The notes: a model not told the origin generated them from the letters alone. Shown: positions 32,073 through 43,942, numbered from the stretch's first letter. The stretch: DNA of 64,000 bases from Gonocerus acuteangulatus (GCA_946811695.1 OX328123.1:46262753-46326752); one strand, 5' to 3'. A program made the numbers and translations.

Positions 32073-32922
32073 CTGGGTGGTGTCAAACATTACAGAAACC
32101 GGCGAAATGTAAGTCACGAACAATCTAACAAGAGACTAGTACGGTGCGAGAGCGAAAGTGTCAATTTTATTAGAAGCTACTTTCTCGATGAAAGCACCTA
32201 AGCTCGAGGTGGATTGTTTGCGGCAAGAAAAAAAATGGAACTTTTTCTCAGACTTGTCAGTGATTCAGGATATCAAAGTGGTGTAGGGTATCAAAAACTG
32301 ATCGGCTAAATATGCCCATGCCATTTCTTTAGCCGATGTTTTTTTTCGGCAACATTGGTTTATTTAATACACTCCAGTCTTTCAAGAACGCTAGAAAAAT
32401 AGCCCTACTGTCACAACCAGCAATCGTATCGCTTTCATTAATAGCTGCAAAATAGCAAACACAATCAGGCGCAACTTCTGACTACTCAGAAAAAAAAGGA
32501 TATGAGTCGAGTTGGCAAGAAGTTAAAACAGGACTTAAGGATAATAGAATAAAATGGACGGCAGGAAAGATGTGTAGCCGTGGGCCGCTACGAGTATTTA
32601 CTTGCATTTCTAGTGAACTCTTTTGACTCGCGAGTGAATACTTGCAAGTATACTCTCGAAATGGCAAGTAAACGGTCACGAGTAAACTCTTCACTTTATT
32701 CACATCGGTTTACTTGCCCTATAAATACTTGTTCCACTTTACTTGTTAGTAAATACTCGTCCCACTCGTTTTTATTCACCACTGTTCATTTAATGTTGTT
32801 TTTTTCTGTTTTGATTTTCCTTATTTCAATAACACATCTTCAGTTGCAGTTTATATTTACAAGAAGTTTCATTGCTCCGAACCAAAACTTTCGGTTGGTA
32901 TGGGCAAAATAATAATTTGATC
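32073..32922. other. Unassigned DNA rich in ACTCG and TACTTG words
   Basis: From 32580 to 32770 short words such as GAGTAAACTC, TTTACTTG and AATACTTG and their complements recur in both orientations. The phrase at 32580 (GGGCCGCTACGAGTATTTAC) resembles one at 31536 (GGGCCGGGTGAGTAAATAC). Perhaps ends of an old element; not assigned. Confidence 0.35.
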
Positions 32923-32924
32923 TT

Positions 32925-33059
32925 TTAGCGCGGTTCCTCCCTCCCTCCATAGGGAGGAACCCCGCTTATAAGGTTGATCACAGTCCGGAAGTGTCGACTA
33001 GAACATTTTGCGTTTCAGAACCCCTAGAGACCGAAAATGATGGTGGTTCAAATTTGTAT

Positions 33060-33126
<67 letters not shown>

Positions 33127-33632
33127 CTGTTCGCGGCATACGTCAGCGAATAATGGTCTCATTTTGATTAAATATGGTACAAAAATCTTTCGTCTAATTT
33201 GAAAGGTAAAGTTCGTTAACCAGCAGAATCCTCCCACCGGAACAAGTTTTTTTGGAGCGATGTCGCGCGAATAAAATCGTTCGGCTTACTCCATATGCTT
33301 GCAAGTACGTCTTTTGAATATTTTCAATTGCCTTTATGCTGTTGTTTTTTTTTTATTTTATTTTTAATTGATTTCATTTGTTAAAATATTACTATAGTAG
33401 AAGAACACAAGAAAATGTGAAAAAATTTGATATTTTTCAATGCATTGAATCGTATGAAATATGTATCTCTAGAAGAGGATTCTGGGGTCTGGCGGACCCG
33501 ACCAGGTAAAGTCATAAATCCCTTTGAACAAAGGCCGAACAAAATATTATCTGTTTCTATTCTAAGCTTTTCAAATGACAATAGGGATATGAACGGAACC
33601 GCGCTAAGATGATGCAGTTCCTGCGAGTCGGA
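32925..33632 (-). mobile_element. Family A element, compact 0.7-kb copy
   Basis: Minus strand: the left end TCCGACTCGCAGGAACTGCA is at 33632 and TTAGCGCGGTTCC follows. The copy then jumps from the first ~270 bases of family A to the last ~400, lacking the internal repeat blocks. The AT array and the 3' hairpin (stems GGTTCCTCCCT around 32931-32957) are present, and the terminal GCGCTAAAA is intact at 32923-32931. Intact ends with a missing middle are what a mobile deletion derivative would show. Confidence 0.7.
33060..33122. repeat. (AT)n microsatellite in compact family A copy
   Basis: About 63 bases with one ATGT interruption, between the family A flanking blocks. Confidence 0.95.
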
Positions 33633-33726
33633 CGTTTTTATCGTCAAAGCATATTGTAATCGAAAATTATGTTTTATTTACTGGTTTAATTTGCTAATTT
33701 GTTAAAATTGTTCACTATTTATTTAT

Positions 33727-34554
33727 TATTATTTAATTCTACAATTGTGGTTGGTTGGCTGGTGAAGGTTCATCATAGTAAACAGGATGCAAAAACAAGT
33801 CAACACACCTCCACTGTTTAATTCCTTTAATTTAACAAAACGTTTTCGAGGTCAGCACCTCATCCTCAGTGTCCTGTTAACACCCATCAACAAAAGCAAC
33901 GTTACAATCAAATAAAATAACTTAACTTAAATCACATGGGTACGTCACATTATACACTACGTCAACAATTAAAAACAACTAAAAACAATAAAAATAACAT
34001 ACAGTACAATTCTAAAAAACCCAAATAAGTCATATTTAAAAAAAAAAACACAAAAAAAGCACATGTTCCTAACGCCAGCCTCCCCCACCTAGCTAGGCTA
34101 GAGGGCCAGTATAGTCGGAGGAAGGTCCGAGTGAACCTCGCCCAGCTATAGGAGGTAGGTGTGGTTTTTAATTGGGGGGTATTTATGATTTTTTGGTTGT
34201 TTTTATAGATTGTTAGTACTGTTAAATTTTTATAAATGTTTTAATGTTGGCCTCCTGGCAACGATTGGTTTTTTTTTTTTTTAAATATGACTTATTTGGG
34301 TTTTTTAGAATTGTACTGTATGTTATTTTTATTGTTTTTAGTTGTTTTTAATTGTTGACGTAGTTTATAATGTGACGTACCCATGTGATTTAAGTTAAGT
34401 TATTTTATTTAATTGTAACGTTGCTTTTGTTGATGGGTGTTAACAGGACCCTGAGGATGAGGTGCTGACCTCGAAAACGTTTTGTTAAATTAAAGGAATT
34501 AAACAGTGGAGGTGTGTTGACTTGTTTTTGCATCCTGTTTACTATTATTTAATT
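33727..34554. mobile_element. Inverted-repeat insertion with 12-bp target duplication
   Basis: The 12-mer tattatttaatt is at 33727-33738 and 34543-34554. Inside, arms of about 270 bp (33776-34048 and 34275-34547) are inverted copies with only about three substitutions: gtgtcc/gggtcc, caatcaa/caattaa and tacacta/taaacta. The loop of about 220 bases is GC-richer. Arm similarity this high means a recent inverted duplication. A duplication of this length suggests a retroelement. Each arm holds the hammerhead-like core described below, which in Penelope-like elements lies in the terminal repeats. Assignment to that class is inference. Confidence 0.65.
34451..34487 (+). other. Hammerhead-ribozyme-like core
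   Basis: CTGAGGA (34451-34457) fits the CUGANGA core. A 5-bp helix follows, GAGGT with ACCTC around a GCTG loop. GAA and then A (34473-34476) fit the second core. A 3-bp helix AAC/GTT could form stem III, with A at the cleavage position 34487. The same sequence is on the minus strand in the left arm (about 33841-33867). I could not find a pairing for stem I, so self-cleavage is not supported as it stands. Confidence 0.35.
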
Positions 34555-34619
34555 GTTTTAAGTGATGAATCGCCCTTGTCGCGATCTCTCTGATGTATAA
34601 ATATAAAAATAAATAATAA

Positions 34620-34770
34620 CCAGGTTCCGTGGTAGACCACCACTTCTAATGAACTGTTTGCTTGTTTTCTTATAGTATTTCTACCATTAGCAGTACACGG
34701 CATATACAGCGTTTTGCTACCAGGATGTGTCAAATGTGGCCAGCCATCGACCCATCCGAATGAAATAACC
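34620..34770 (+). mobile_element. Possible diverged family B unit
   Basis: CCACTTCTAATGAACTG, a TTTTCTTATAG block, ACCATTAGCAGTACACGG and GCGTTTTGCTACC follow the order of the 143-bp family B unit, at low identity. Confidence 0.35.
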
Positions 34771-36062
34771 ACCAAAAAAAATTAAAATATTTTAATTCCT
34801 CTCACACTAATTAATATATAATAATAATTAATTTTAATAATAATTATTAGTCCTCATAACAATTAATTTTAAAGAAAATAAGATAATGCGAAGAAAGATG
34901 TATATACAATGTTGTCATACAACAATGTTGTAATAATTACTACGACAAAAGGTGAATCAATTCAGAATGTGTGCTAAAAACTACTGTTTTGCTTGACCTG
35001 AAAACGACTACCTATGTGGACGTACTAATTTTCGCTTTCCACCAGAGAGCTTGTTTCATCTGAGTGTCCCCAGCTCCCACCATTTGGTGTTTGTTTTTGC
35101 CGAGTCTCCCCACCTCTCGAGAATTGTGTGTTTGTATTAGTCGAACCCCTCGACCCTTGTGAGTTGGATGCTTGGTTCTAGTTAGCCAACGGACAATAAC
35201 CCATTCCCCCATTTCCCATCTCTCAACCATTTGTATGAGCCTCCGGACAGACGTTACTGGTAAGTTTCAAATATCGAAATAAGCACATTATTTTATTTAT
35301 TATCCTAACCATCCGGTATTACTGAAGTCATCCGTTAATATTTGCTCATCTACTAGCTCCTAGAGACATTATGTAGAAGAGTTCAGACACTGAAATAAGT
35401 TTGACTCGCTGGAATTGTGTCTGAGCATGTTTCTCTGCAATACAAACATCTAATTAGATTAGAATGCAGACACATAAAAATCTACATACCCGTGTCAATT
35501 ATTTAAAGTCCATTACATGTCTTAGTAATAACAAATAAGAAAAATTCATTGACTGTTAGAGTTCATGAGAGTAATATATGTGAATAAATGAGACAACCTG
35601 CGTTACCAAGATTTAAATTAAAAGCAAATTTAAATCTATTTTACTCCTATAGAATAAAAAAAAAAATTACCAAACTTAAAATAAATTGTGCATTATTTTC
35701 CTATCCGATTTCTATATAATTTCAATATTGAGATTCACTGCTGACGGATTACCACCGAGAGAATGGAAGATCGAATCCAGCTTAATGGAGGATGTATTTT
35801 TAGCACGAAACATGGTTTAGCCACGACCTAACCAAAAAACTTTTGGTGGAAGTGGAACGAAAATGTAACAATGTAGGTCCAACACAGTAGAAGACAAAAT
35901 ATTTCAACTGATGGAAGGTATTTCAGTAGATGGAAGGAAATTCAGTTGATTGGAGATGTTTCAGAGGGTAGGATCCCTACTTCTTCAGGATTATACACTC
36001 TTCATTCTACTTATATATGTAACGACTAAAATACATCAAAACTGAAAAATGTAAAGAATTGT
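34771..36062. other. Unassigned DNA with a degenerate ~40-bp minisatellite
   Basis: At 35051-35212 four loose units of 40-41 bases start with TTGTTTCATCTGAGT, TTGTTTTTGCCGAGT, TTGTATTAGTCGAAC and TTGGTTCTAGTTAG. The rest is AT-rich with no gene recognised. Confidence 0.45.
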
Positions 36063-37290
36063 GTTTCCCAAGGTTCTGATTTGGGCCCCTTGCTATTCCT
36101 ATTGAACGCAAATGACTTAGTGTCTCATTTAGAAAATACTTCAGTTTTTCTTTACGCAGATGACGTAACAATTTTTGTTTCAGGAAAGACACATAAAGAT
36201 ACTAAAATTATATCAAAACACTCTAGATCTGTGGATAAAAAATTATAAATTAAAACTGAATTTATAAAAAACCAAAACAAGAATAGATGAAGAATAAAGT
36301 ATTAATTTTTTGGGGGGCTTATTATATGTATAAAAATTACGTGTCTGTCTGTTTGTTCCTTATACAAATCCACACCGTTTGACCGATTTTGACCATACTT
36401 GGCACACAGGTAGGTCTTGATCCGGGAAGTCTCGTAGGCTAGCTCAAAATGGTCTAGGATTCACAGTTTGAGGGAACGAGTTCGAAACTGGCATTTACTG
36501 AAGAGTTGTCACAAATCGCCATTTTAATTCCAGTGTTGCCCTTTCTTCTGCGAAGAAGGGCAATACAAAACTTTCTTTTTGCGAAAAAAACATTTTTAGT
36601 TTTAACCTTTGTTTGTTTCTGTAAATGATAGCTTTATATTCTCAGAGATTGGACAAAGGTGTTTTATTTAGGACCATACGTTTAATTAAATCATTCCAAC
36701 AATTGCTAGTACTTGATGAAAATCTCTGCTGGCAGAAGCATATAGTCAATATTAAAGAAAGACTTAACGCTGCATGATAAAAAATGTATCAAAGCCATTA
36801 CACATATCCGATTAGTTTTTAAAATACAAAAGAAGATTATACGACATATTTTGATGCCACAGAGAAGATCATCTACTAGAAATATTTCAAAGTCAGAATC
36901 TTAAACAAAATTTAGAATTCAAGGAGATGACCATTGCTATGGTTTTAAAGGCAATTACTACTATTCGACAAGGCAAATATTAAAAATCCAAATCGAGAAA
37001 CTTATCACAGCTTTCTATAGGAAAGGACTGGAATTTTGTGGAGCAGCTTTATTCAATTTCCTACCTCCGAAATTAAGAAACATCCAGACTCAAAGTCATA
37101 TAATGAGATCAAAAGTCTTATAATGATACTGAAAAGAATACTCAGACGAAGACCGCGTTACACAATTAAACAATTTCTTGAGATTTAGCATCACTGGCAT
37201 CCTGAGTTAAATCTGTAAATGTATTATTTAAGTTATTGTTAGTAGTTATTGTTATATGACGTCTCCGTATCTCAATTACGAGTTTTTGGA
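36063..37290 (+). pseudogene. Decayed non-LTR retrotransposon pol
   Basis: 36063-36247 translates to VSQGSDLGPLLFLLNANDL and then FLYADDVTIF, the QGS..GPLLF and YADD motifs of a LINE reverse transcriptase. A second piece near 36700 reads LVLDENLCWQKHIVNI in another frame. A third near 37015 reads KGLEFCGAALFNFLPPKL, typical of the LINE C-terminus. An AATAAA-like signal is at about 37289. Stops and frame changes are frequent, and a family C Helitron fragment separates the first two pieces. It is a different clade from the I-type elements of this window, possibly jockey or CR1 related. Confidence 0.7.
36319..36600 (+). mobile_element. Helitron family C fragment
   Basis: TGTCTGTCTGTTTGTTCC, ACACCGTTTGACC, TTGGCACAC, GGTCTTGATCCGGG and GAGTTCGAAACTG match 870-1020 closely. 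No CTAGT end is visible, so the 3' part is lost. It lies within the decayed LINE. Confidence 0.65.
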
Positions 37291-37317
37291 AATAAAGTAT
37301 ATATTTATTTATTAAAT

Positions 37318-37430
37318 TTTAACGTCCAGTTATTATTAACTACGACGGGTTATTTATTATTATTAGGACGGGTTATCTATAGGTTACTCCCCTTTTATAG
37401 CCAGGATAGGGCTGATGCCGTTTAATAAAG
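37318..37430 (-). mobile_element. SINE 2 3' body with small duplication
   Basis: On the minus strand: GGCATCAGCCCTATCCTGGC-like, then CCTATAGATAACCCGTCC and TAATAATAA tail. The GACGGGTTAT piece occurs twice (37345 and 37368). Confidence 0.6.
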
Positions 37431-37431
37431 C

Positions 37432-37434
37432 ATA

Positions 37435-37493
<59 letters not shown>

Positions 37494-37577
37494 GGCGCAT
37501 CTGCATCTAGGACATTAGCGCCGACATCCAGGGTGCAGCGAGGAATTTTACCAGCGAGCCGTGGGATGATAAAAAAT
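37432..37577 (-). mobile_element. SINE 1 body with long tail, next to (TA)n
   Basis: A short TA array (37432-37450) and a 40-base T-run (37451-37491) are followed by GGCGCATCTGCATCTAGG, CATTAGCGCCGACATCCAGG and GAGCCGTGGGATGATAAAA. The tRNA-like head is absent, so the copy is 5' truncated. Confidence 0.75.
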
Positions 37578-38944
37578 AAAGCATATACTATTCTATTTTA
37601 CTTTTGGAAGTAATAAATGGAAACATATCAGATAGGCAGATAAAAAGGTAAGTTGCCTCCTAAATTCAAACGAAAACTAACGCTGACAAATATCGACAGA
37701 ACCGCTAACGTAAACAACCGCATTCAGAGAATCAGCAAGTTGAAATAGTAGACAAAACCGATAGAGAAGACAGAAACAAGCAAACAGAAGCATACTAAAT
37801 CATGTTATATTTTTATTTTATTTTGGCAGTGGGTTTAAAAGCATTTTTTTTTTTTCAGTATTATGCTCAATAAAATCAAATTCCCTACGTCTCCATTCCA
37901 GTTTATAAACAACGCCGGCAAGTTGAATTACTAATGGTTCTTGAAGAGAATGAGAAGTCGATATTATATAAAATAAGAAATTGATCGTACAACAACCCGA
38001 TTATCAGAAATACATAGTTCTCTTATAACAAACCTGTCATTATGCATTCGTTTTTAATAGTGTAACTATTTTACCCAGGCCAATAACAATCGAATGTTTC
38101 AGTAAATGTTAAAGGGAGCGAAGTTTATTGAGAGCAGTTCTCTTTCAGGCCTTGGGATTGTCGCAGGCTGAATTGGGGGAAATTCCTTAAATTGCTTCCT
38201 TTAAAACTCAAACCCTTCTGCAGCCTTAAAACGTATCAATAGTCTACCCGTTAGATAGACTTCCTTAATTACTTTTTTCAATTTATAAGGAAATGAATTA
38301 AATAAAAAAAAAAAAAGAACAAGACAACTGTGATAAAATTGTCCTAGTTCAGACAAAAGCCCAGTATATATATATCCAATCAGTAAAACCACAAACTCCA
38401 GGTCACCACCACAGTCAATTTATTTCATTTACAAAACGCTTTCACAGTCTACAGCTACACCCTAAGAGCATCTAGTCCCTTACTGTAGGCACCGTAGACA
38501 ATATTTTTAGAATGGAGTATTTGGGCAGCGGAATCAAAGTCCGTTAATGTATCAGTCAGATTCTAATAAAAATAAAACAAAACAAAAAAAAATAATGCAC
38601 AAGAAGAAAACAGGACAATAAGGAATTATAATACAGTAACAATATTCACATAGAATAAATTAAAAATAAATGATCGCTGACAGTGGACATTATTGATCTT
38701 ATGAGTCTAGATGTGGCCTCATCTGCGGAAGGTTCTCGGTTGGTTGGCTGCAATTGTACATTATTTTAAGAGCCCCTGAAGAGGCGTCATAGGAACGCGA
38801 AATATGTAGAGCACAATAAAAAAGAAGTGTAGAACGTGAGTAGTTTCGCTCGAATTTGACCTTCTGCCACGTATAAATATAATAAAAGAAATTGGGTCAC
38901 CATCTAATAATATAAATTTATAATAATAATAATAAATTGATAAA

Positions 38945-38950
<6 letters not shown>
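37578..38950. other. Unassigned AT-rich DNA
   Basis: No gene recognised. Two places resemble the hammerhead-like motif family: 38425-38475 (minus) and 38774-38802 (plus, CTGAAGAGGCGTCATAGG then ACGCGAAAT). Confidence 0.4.

Positions 38951-38982
<32 letters not shown>
38951..38982. repeat. (TG)n microsatellite
   Basis: About 32 bases of TG immediately before a SINE 2 copy. Confidence 0.95.
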
Positions 38983-38984
<2 letters not shown>

Positions 38985-39170
38985 GCCCAGTGGCCGTGAG
39001 CATTGAACGCTCCGTACCAAGGGTAGTGGGTTCGATTCTCAATATGGGGTGGTAGCTTTTCTTTAGAAAATAGAATAGGCATCAGCCCTATGCTGGCTAA
39101 AAAAGGATGCTGGCCTATAGATAACCCGTCCTAAAATTTTTCGTTAATAATAATGGACGTCAAAATTTAG
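38983..39170 (+). mobile_element. tRNA-derived SINE, family 2
   Basis: The tRNA-like head has CAGTGGCCGTGAGCATTGAA and a B box, GTGGGTTCGATTCT, at about 39027. The body is GGTGGTAGCTTTTC, GGCATCAGCCCTATGCTGGC and CCTATAGATAACCCGTCC, ending in an AT-rich tail. The B box is shared in position, but not in sequence context, with SINE 1. Other copies are at 10.9, 37.4, 42.2 and 42.5 kb. Confidence 0.75.
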
Positions 39171-39281
39171 CTTAAATAAATATACAAATATATACTAAAT
39201 ATCTGAAATTGTCTAACGGATAAATAAATAACGGATTTTAGATCCAGTAAAATTCTCCTCAAGTAAACTGAAACATCCCAC

Positions 39282-39283
<2 letters not shown>

Positions 39284-39352
<69 letters not shown>
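39284..39352. repeat. (TA)n microsatellite
   Basis: About 69 bases of pure TA. Confidence 0.95.
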
Positions 39353-39358
<6 letters not shown>

Positions 39359-41682
39359 TTATTAATTTATATTATTTAATTCAAGCTGTTCAACTTTCTC
39401 AGGTTGCATCAAATAATAAAAAGTTTGAAATATTTAGTAATCTATTTGTTCCGTGATTAGTTTTGGGACTTTATTCGTTCTACACGTTGCACCGCCCAAG
39501 TCATTGAAAGAGCTTATTTTTCTAAAGAAAGGTTATTTTGTTACAAGGCCACATCAATGGTGAAGCGAGGCAAGATAAACAGAAACAGGAGCCAGATGTC
39601 GTAATTGGTTTCACCAATTGGGCTTTTTCAACCCCTCAATTTCACGCTTAATTGGAGTTGATTTCCTGTGAAACGCATTCAACCTCTGTACACTATAAAG
39701 TACTAAACATCCGATTTTTTTTTTTTTAATGAAGAATAAGTAAAAAAAAAAAAGTCAATAGTACAATCATTGTGCTATTACTACATTATGCCTAAGAATT
39801 TATGTCTAGGCTACCGTTCAAACAAATGAATCTAAAAATAAAACTAAACTACATAAGAGACACAGAAGGACCTTTCGGGTTCAACCCTAAAAACGTTAAA
39901 CAAAATCAATAATCCTATGAACTTATGTAGTTAGTTATAATAGTATCATAAATTTAGTGGCCCAATCTTAAGACACCTGATTGTGGCATTATAAAAAGTA
40001 AATAGAAAAAAATAAATTAATAATTGTGAAGAAAATAACTGCAGAATAAATGAAGAAGATAATGTAAAAAAAAAAAACCCTGAGAATTTAGAAAAAACAA
40101 TAATAAAAAATTACATAAAATTAATGTTTTCCAATCATTGAGCACTGGGTCTTAATAAGACAGTTTAAGTATAATTAATTTAATTGTAGACTGTAAACGT
40201 TCCCATTTTACATTATTCAAGTTTTGTATTTTTTACTGATGATATTCAAGAACAGTTTTTCCCATTCTAACAAAGCAATCACTCACACAAATGTTAATTA
40301 ATGGCTTCATTAAAGCTGAATTTCTTTCAATGCTTGTAAAATAATTTTTTAAAATAGGTATGTCTTATGTGTGATAAATCCACTCTGTATATTTGATGGT
40401 GTGAATGAGATAAATAAAATATATCAGTGTACTGTGTTTGGGCTTAGTTCCAGTATTAATTGATGATTTATTATTTAATAAAACGGGGGCTACTGGCTAC
40501 ATTGAAAACGAAGAACTAAAGAGATGGTTCCTCTGACCTCAGCAGTACATAAACCAGAAAAGAGATTAGAATTTCATTATAATCTCTTTTATACTGTAAT
40601 GTACCTATACTTCTTTTTATAAATTTCTTTGACACATTAATTATTATGCATATATTTAAGCCAGATCAAGTCCAAGTAATGGCTTGAAATACTTCTACTC
40701 TAATACAAGAATTTCCAGTAGAGACAAGAAAGAGTGGGCTCCATATTTCTCGATAAACCTCTACCATCCCATTATTAATCCAGTTATGAAACCCATAGAA
40801 ATAGAGTGAATGGAGTTCAAGGCGTAGTTAATAAAATATAGTAAAATAAAAATTCCACCACGAATAGAATTTTAACTATGCACATTCATCAGAAGGTTCT
40901 TTGCGCTGAATTTCTGAATAATGTGCTTAATATAACTTGAATTCTTGAAAAATATACTTTCGTGTATTCATCTTCCTGAATAACAATGCCTTAAATAAAG
41001 TATCGAATAAGGCTATTTTTCTATATATTACTGTTCGTTGTCTAGTTTGCTCCGATTTGCATATTCAATAGTTTGACATGGTAGGGACGATGTATACACC
41101 GTAATGCTGATAAGGCATGAAGCTAATTGCGACACTGACTTTACTGGATCTATTTTACCTCATCACGTCATCTGTCCAGAAATGTTAAACAAACTTACTC
41201 TAATTTAAAGGCAAAACCTAACAGTACAAGTTACGCAGTGAATAAGACGGGCCTAAGAGCAGGGCGGGAGTGTTGCTGCAAACTTCTGAAATTCAAGATC
41301 TCAGCAAGGTAAACAAGAAGAAGAAAGAAGAGAGGGGAAAATTATAAAGGGAGAAATGAGACCGGGCATTGAAAAGAACCGAAAAGAAACAATTTCGGAA
41401 TATATACAAAGCAGTATAAAGAACCAAGATGAAATTTCTTTTTCTCGCCCACCCTACAGCCTGAAAATATCGCTACCCGTGATTCACTGAAACAATCACA
41501 ACCTCTTGGAATATTAAATGATGGAGACTCGCTTCATTTTCACTTCAAATTGAAACAAAAACTTCCCAAAATAAGACTTCTCTGAGCAAAGCATTTGATT
41601 TTTTTTTTCTTTTAGAACTCAATTTATTAAGATTGAACATGAATCTCAGTGACAAAAATTTCAACTAAATATCCGTCATAAT
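39353..41682. other. Unassigned AT-rich DNA
   Basis: No gene in 2.3 kb. A small hairpin with perfect 11-bp arms is at 40558-40568 and 40580-40590 (AAAAGAGATTA and its complement). Homopolymer A and T runs occur at 39717, 39739 and 40067. Confidence 0.5.
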
Positions 41683-41947
41683 AATTGAATCGATCCATGC
41701 AAAAAGAACTTCATTCCATTTTTTCCCAATATGAGTTCCGATAATATTTTTGTTAGTTTGAGTGATGAATTCTTTGTATCTAAAGGTAAGTTCACATTTC
41801 TATGCTAAAATGACTTCAATCCAATGACATAGTTGCCATAGAAACATAGTTACAATTTTATTATTCCGTGTAGAAAGGACTTCAGTCTAGTTTTCTCAAG
41901 ACTGCTGATTTTGGACTGAAACTCTTTTTGCATGGATCGATTCAATT
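41683..41947. mobile_element. 265-bp MITE with 25-bp perfect terminal inverted repeats
   Basis: Both ends begin AATTGAATCGATCCATGC and are perfect inverses for 25 bp (41683-41707 and 41923-41947), with weaker matching for about 12 more. No open frame. I could not define the target duplication or the superfamily, and no second copy is in the window. Confidence 0.7.
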
Positions 41948-42099
41948 AAAAAAATGTTTTCATTATTTCATTATAACATCATGATTATAAACAATAAATA
42001 CACAATATGCATTTATTGTTTTGATATTATCAAATAGTAATTTATTTTTAAAAATATTTAGTCCTTGTATCTCTTTGTACAGCCATTCATTGTACCCCC

Positions 42100-42306
42100 T
42101 GCTATTATTTAAACTTTCACTTTCATTTATAATTAACTCAGAATTTGAGCAAGGGTTATCTATAGGATACCATCCTTTTCTAGTTAGGATAGGGTTGATG
42201 CTTTTTCTTTTTTCCAAAGAAAAGCCACCACCCGCTGTGGGAATCGAACCCACGACCTTAGGCACGGAGTACATACGCCTTAGAACTCACGGCCCCCTGG
42301 CCTCCC
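42100..42306 (-). mobile_element. tRNA-derived SINE, family 2, with head
   Basis: On the minus strand the head has GGCCGTGAGTTCTAAGGCGT and a B box GTGGGTTCGATTCCC. The body is GGTGGTGGCTTTTCTTTGG, GCATCAACCCTATCCT and CCTATAGATAACCC. It differs from the 39.0-kb copy by scattered changes. Confidence 0.75.
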
Positions 42307-42461
42307 CCCTGCTATTAACAACTTGCTGGTTGACTCAGCAACCTCTACTCTGGTAGGTCAATGTGGTAAGCTTTCAGCATCCATGAAAGCATCACTTTAT
42401 TTTTAACATAATTTCCTTATTTCTTTTTTGTTTCATTGTTTAACAGCGTATCAACAATATG

Positions 42462-42520
42462 ACTATTCACGCCGGGTTATCTACAGTTTGCAACCCTTTC
42501 ATAATGCCATCATTACGTGG
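42462..42520 (-). mobile_element. SINE 2 3' fragment
   Basis: GCCGGGTTATCTACAGTTTGC with CAACCCTTT follows the reversed SINE 2 tail at low identity. Confidence 0.4.
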
Positions 42521-43623
42521 TCGGTCACCGATTCAGGCCCTGGCCACGCCCGACTTAGCTGAACTTCGATGATAAAAGGGAATCTGTGCATTCAATGGGG
42601 CTATGGCCGTTGGTTTATAATTATCATTGTCCTTAATTTCAAATAATATTTCATATCATTAACACTTGTTTTAAAACCTAACACGAAAAATTAAATTTAT
42701 CCAAAAATGTAATATGTCATATCATGAAAAAATAGAAACGGTATTTAATTTGTTCTATCAGAAAAGGGCACATTACGATATTTGACTACTAATTTTCTAC
42801 CGTAATTTTAATGTTTCAAATATCGTTAATTGTAGTAAAGCTCTAGAAGAGACGAAATTCACTAAATAATATCACACGAAAAAACATGAAGAAATGATTA
42901 AATATTTCGGTAAAAAATATTTTAAAGTATTTTAAAAAAGAAAAATGGCTTTTCTAATTTAAATCACCCCATGAAAGGAATTAAAAGGAAATTTTAGAGA
43001 AAACTATAGTGGCCATACATCTTAGAAAGAAGAATTTGTTCTTACATTACTTGTACTACCTTCATTTTCCACTATAAGATTTTCTGAGGTTTTTCTATTT
43101 TATTCAGTTACAGTATTTAATATTTCTAATATGTAGGTTTGTTTTTTTCTTAATATCATCTCCAATTAATTTTTTGTTAAGTGTACAGAAAACTGCCATA
43201 AAACAATTACTTTTTCAGGCTTTAAAGTAACATTTGTTTCCCACAAATCTCATTTAATTAAAATAATAATCTTATAAAATATTTGTTGGGGTAAATATCT
43301 TATTATTAAACTGAATTTAAATCTTTATTGTGTTATTTCTCCTTGGAGTGGATAAAATGTTACCCTGGTTGAAGATTAAGGGAGGACGAAGGGAAGCAAA
43401 TTTGCACTAGGACTAGTCATTGGAGTCGTGGTTCGAAGGGAGTCAATAGGGAGAATGTACTGCATTAGAAGGACATTTAGATGCCGAAGGAGAGAAGGAG
43501 TGGCCTACATAGCAAACACAGGCTCCATCAGCCTGCTTCTCATTACCTCCTCTTTCTTTGTGCATTTCTAACCATCTAGTCTAGATAAAGCAAGCTCAGT
43601 CAATTTAAAGTACTATTTCAAGG
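42521..43623. other. Unassigned AT-rich DNA
   Basis: Nothing recognised; 43370-43550 is somewhat more purine-rich and GC-richer than its surroundings. Confidence 0.5.
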
Positions 43624-43939
43624 CAGCGCACAGTGGGACGAATGGCCAATCTAGGCGGAAAAAATCATGTTCGAAATTGTCGAAACTTTTGTATTTAGTA
43701 TAAAGGGAAGTAGTTCTTGGGACCGTATTCGAGGTTGTTTTGATTTTAGCAGGCGAATCCCAAAGTAAACACAACGCTGTAAATAGTATTTGATTTGACG
43801 GGTTACATTTGGTATAAACTATTCAATCTTTCAATTGAGCTCCGTACATCGCCGTTTTCATTTTTAGTTTTTTATTAGTGAATATATACTACTGTTATTC
43901 AAGCAAGTGATTCTCCAAATAATTAGTTTATAATTTGAC

Positions 43940-43942
<3 letters not shown>

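Noticed and set aside
34451..34487. Calling a complete, active hammerhead ribozyme
   Set aside because: The core and stem II fit, but stem III is only 3 bp and no stem I pairing was found, so only a hammerhead-like core is reported.
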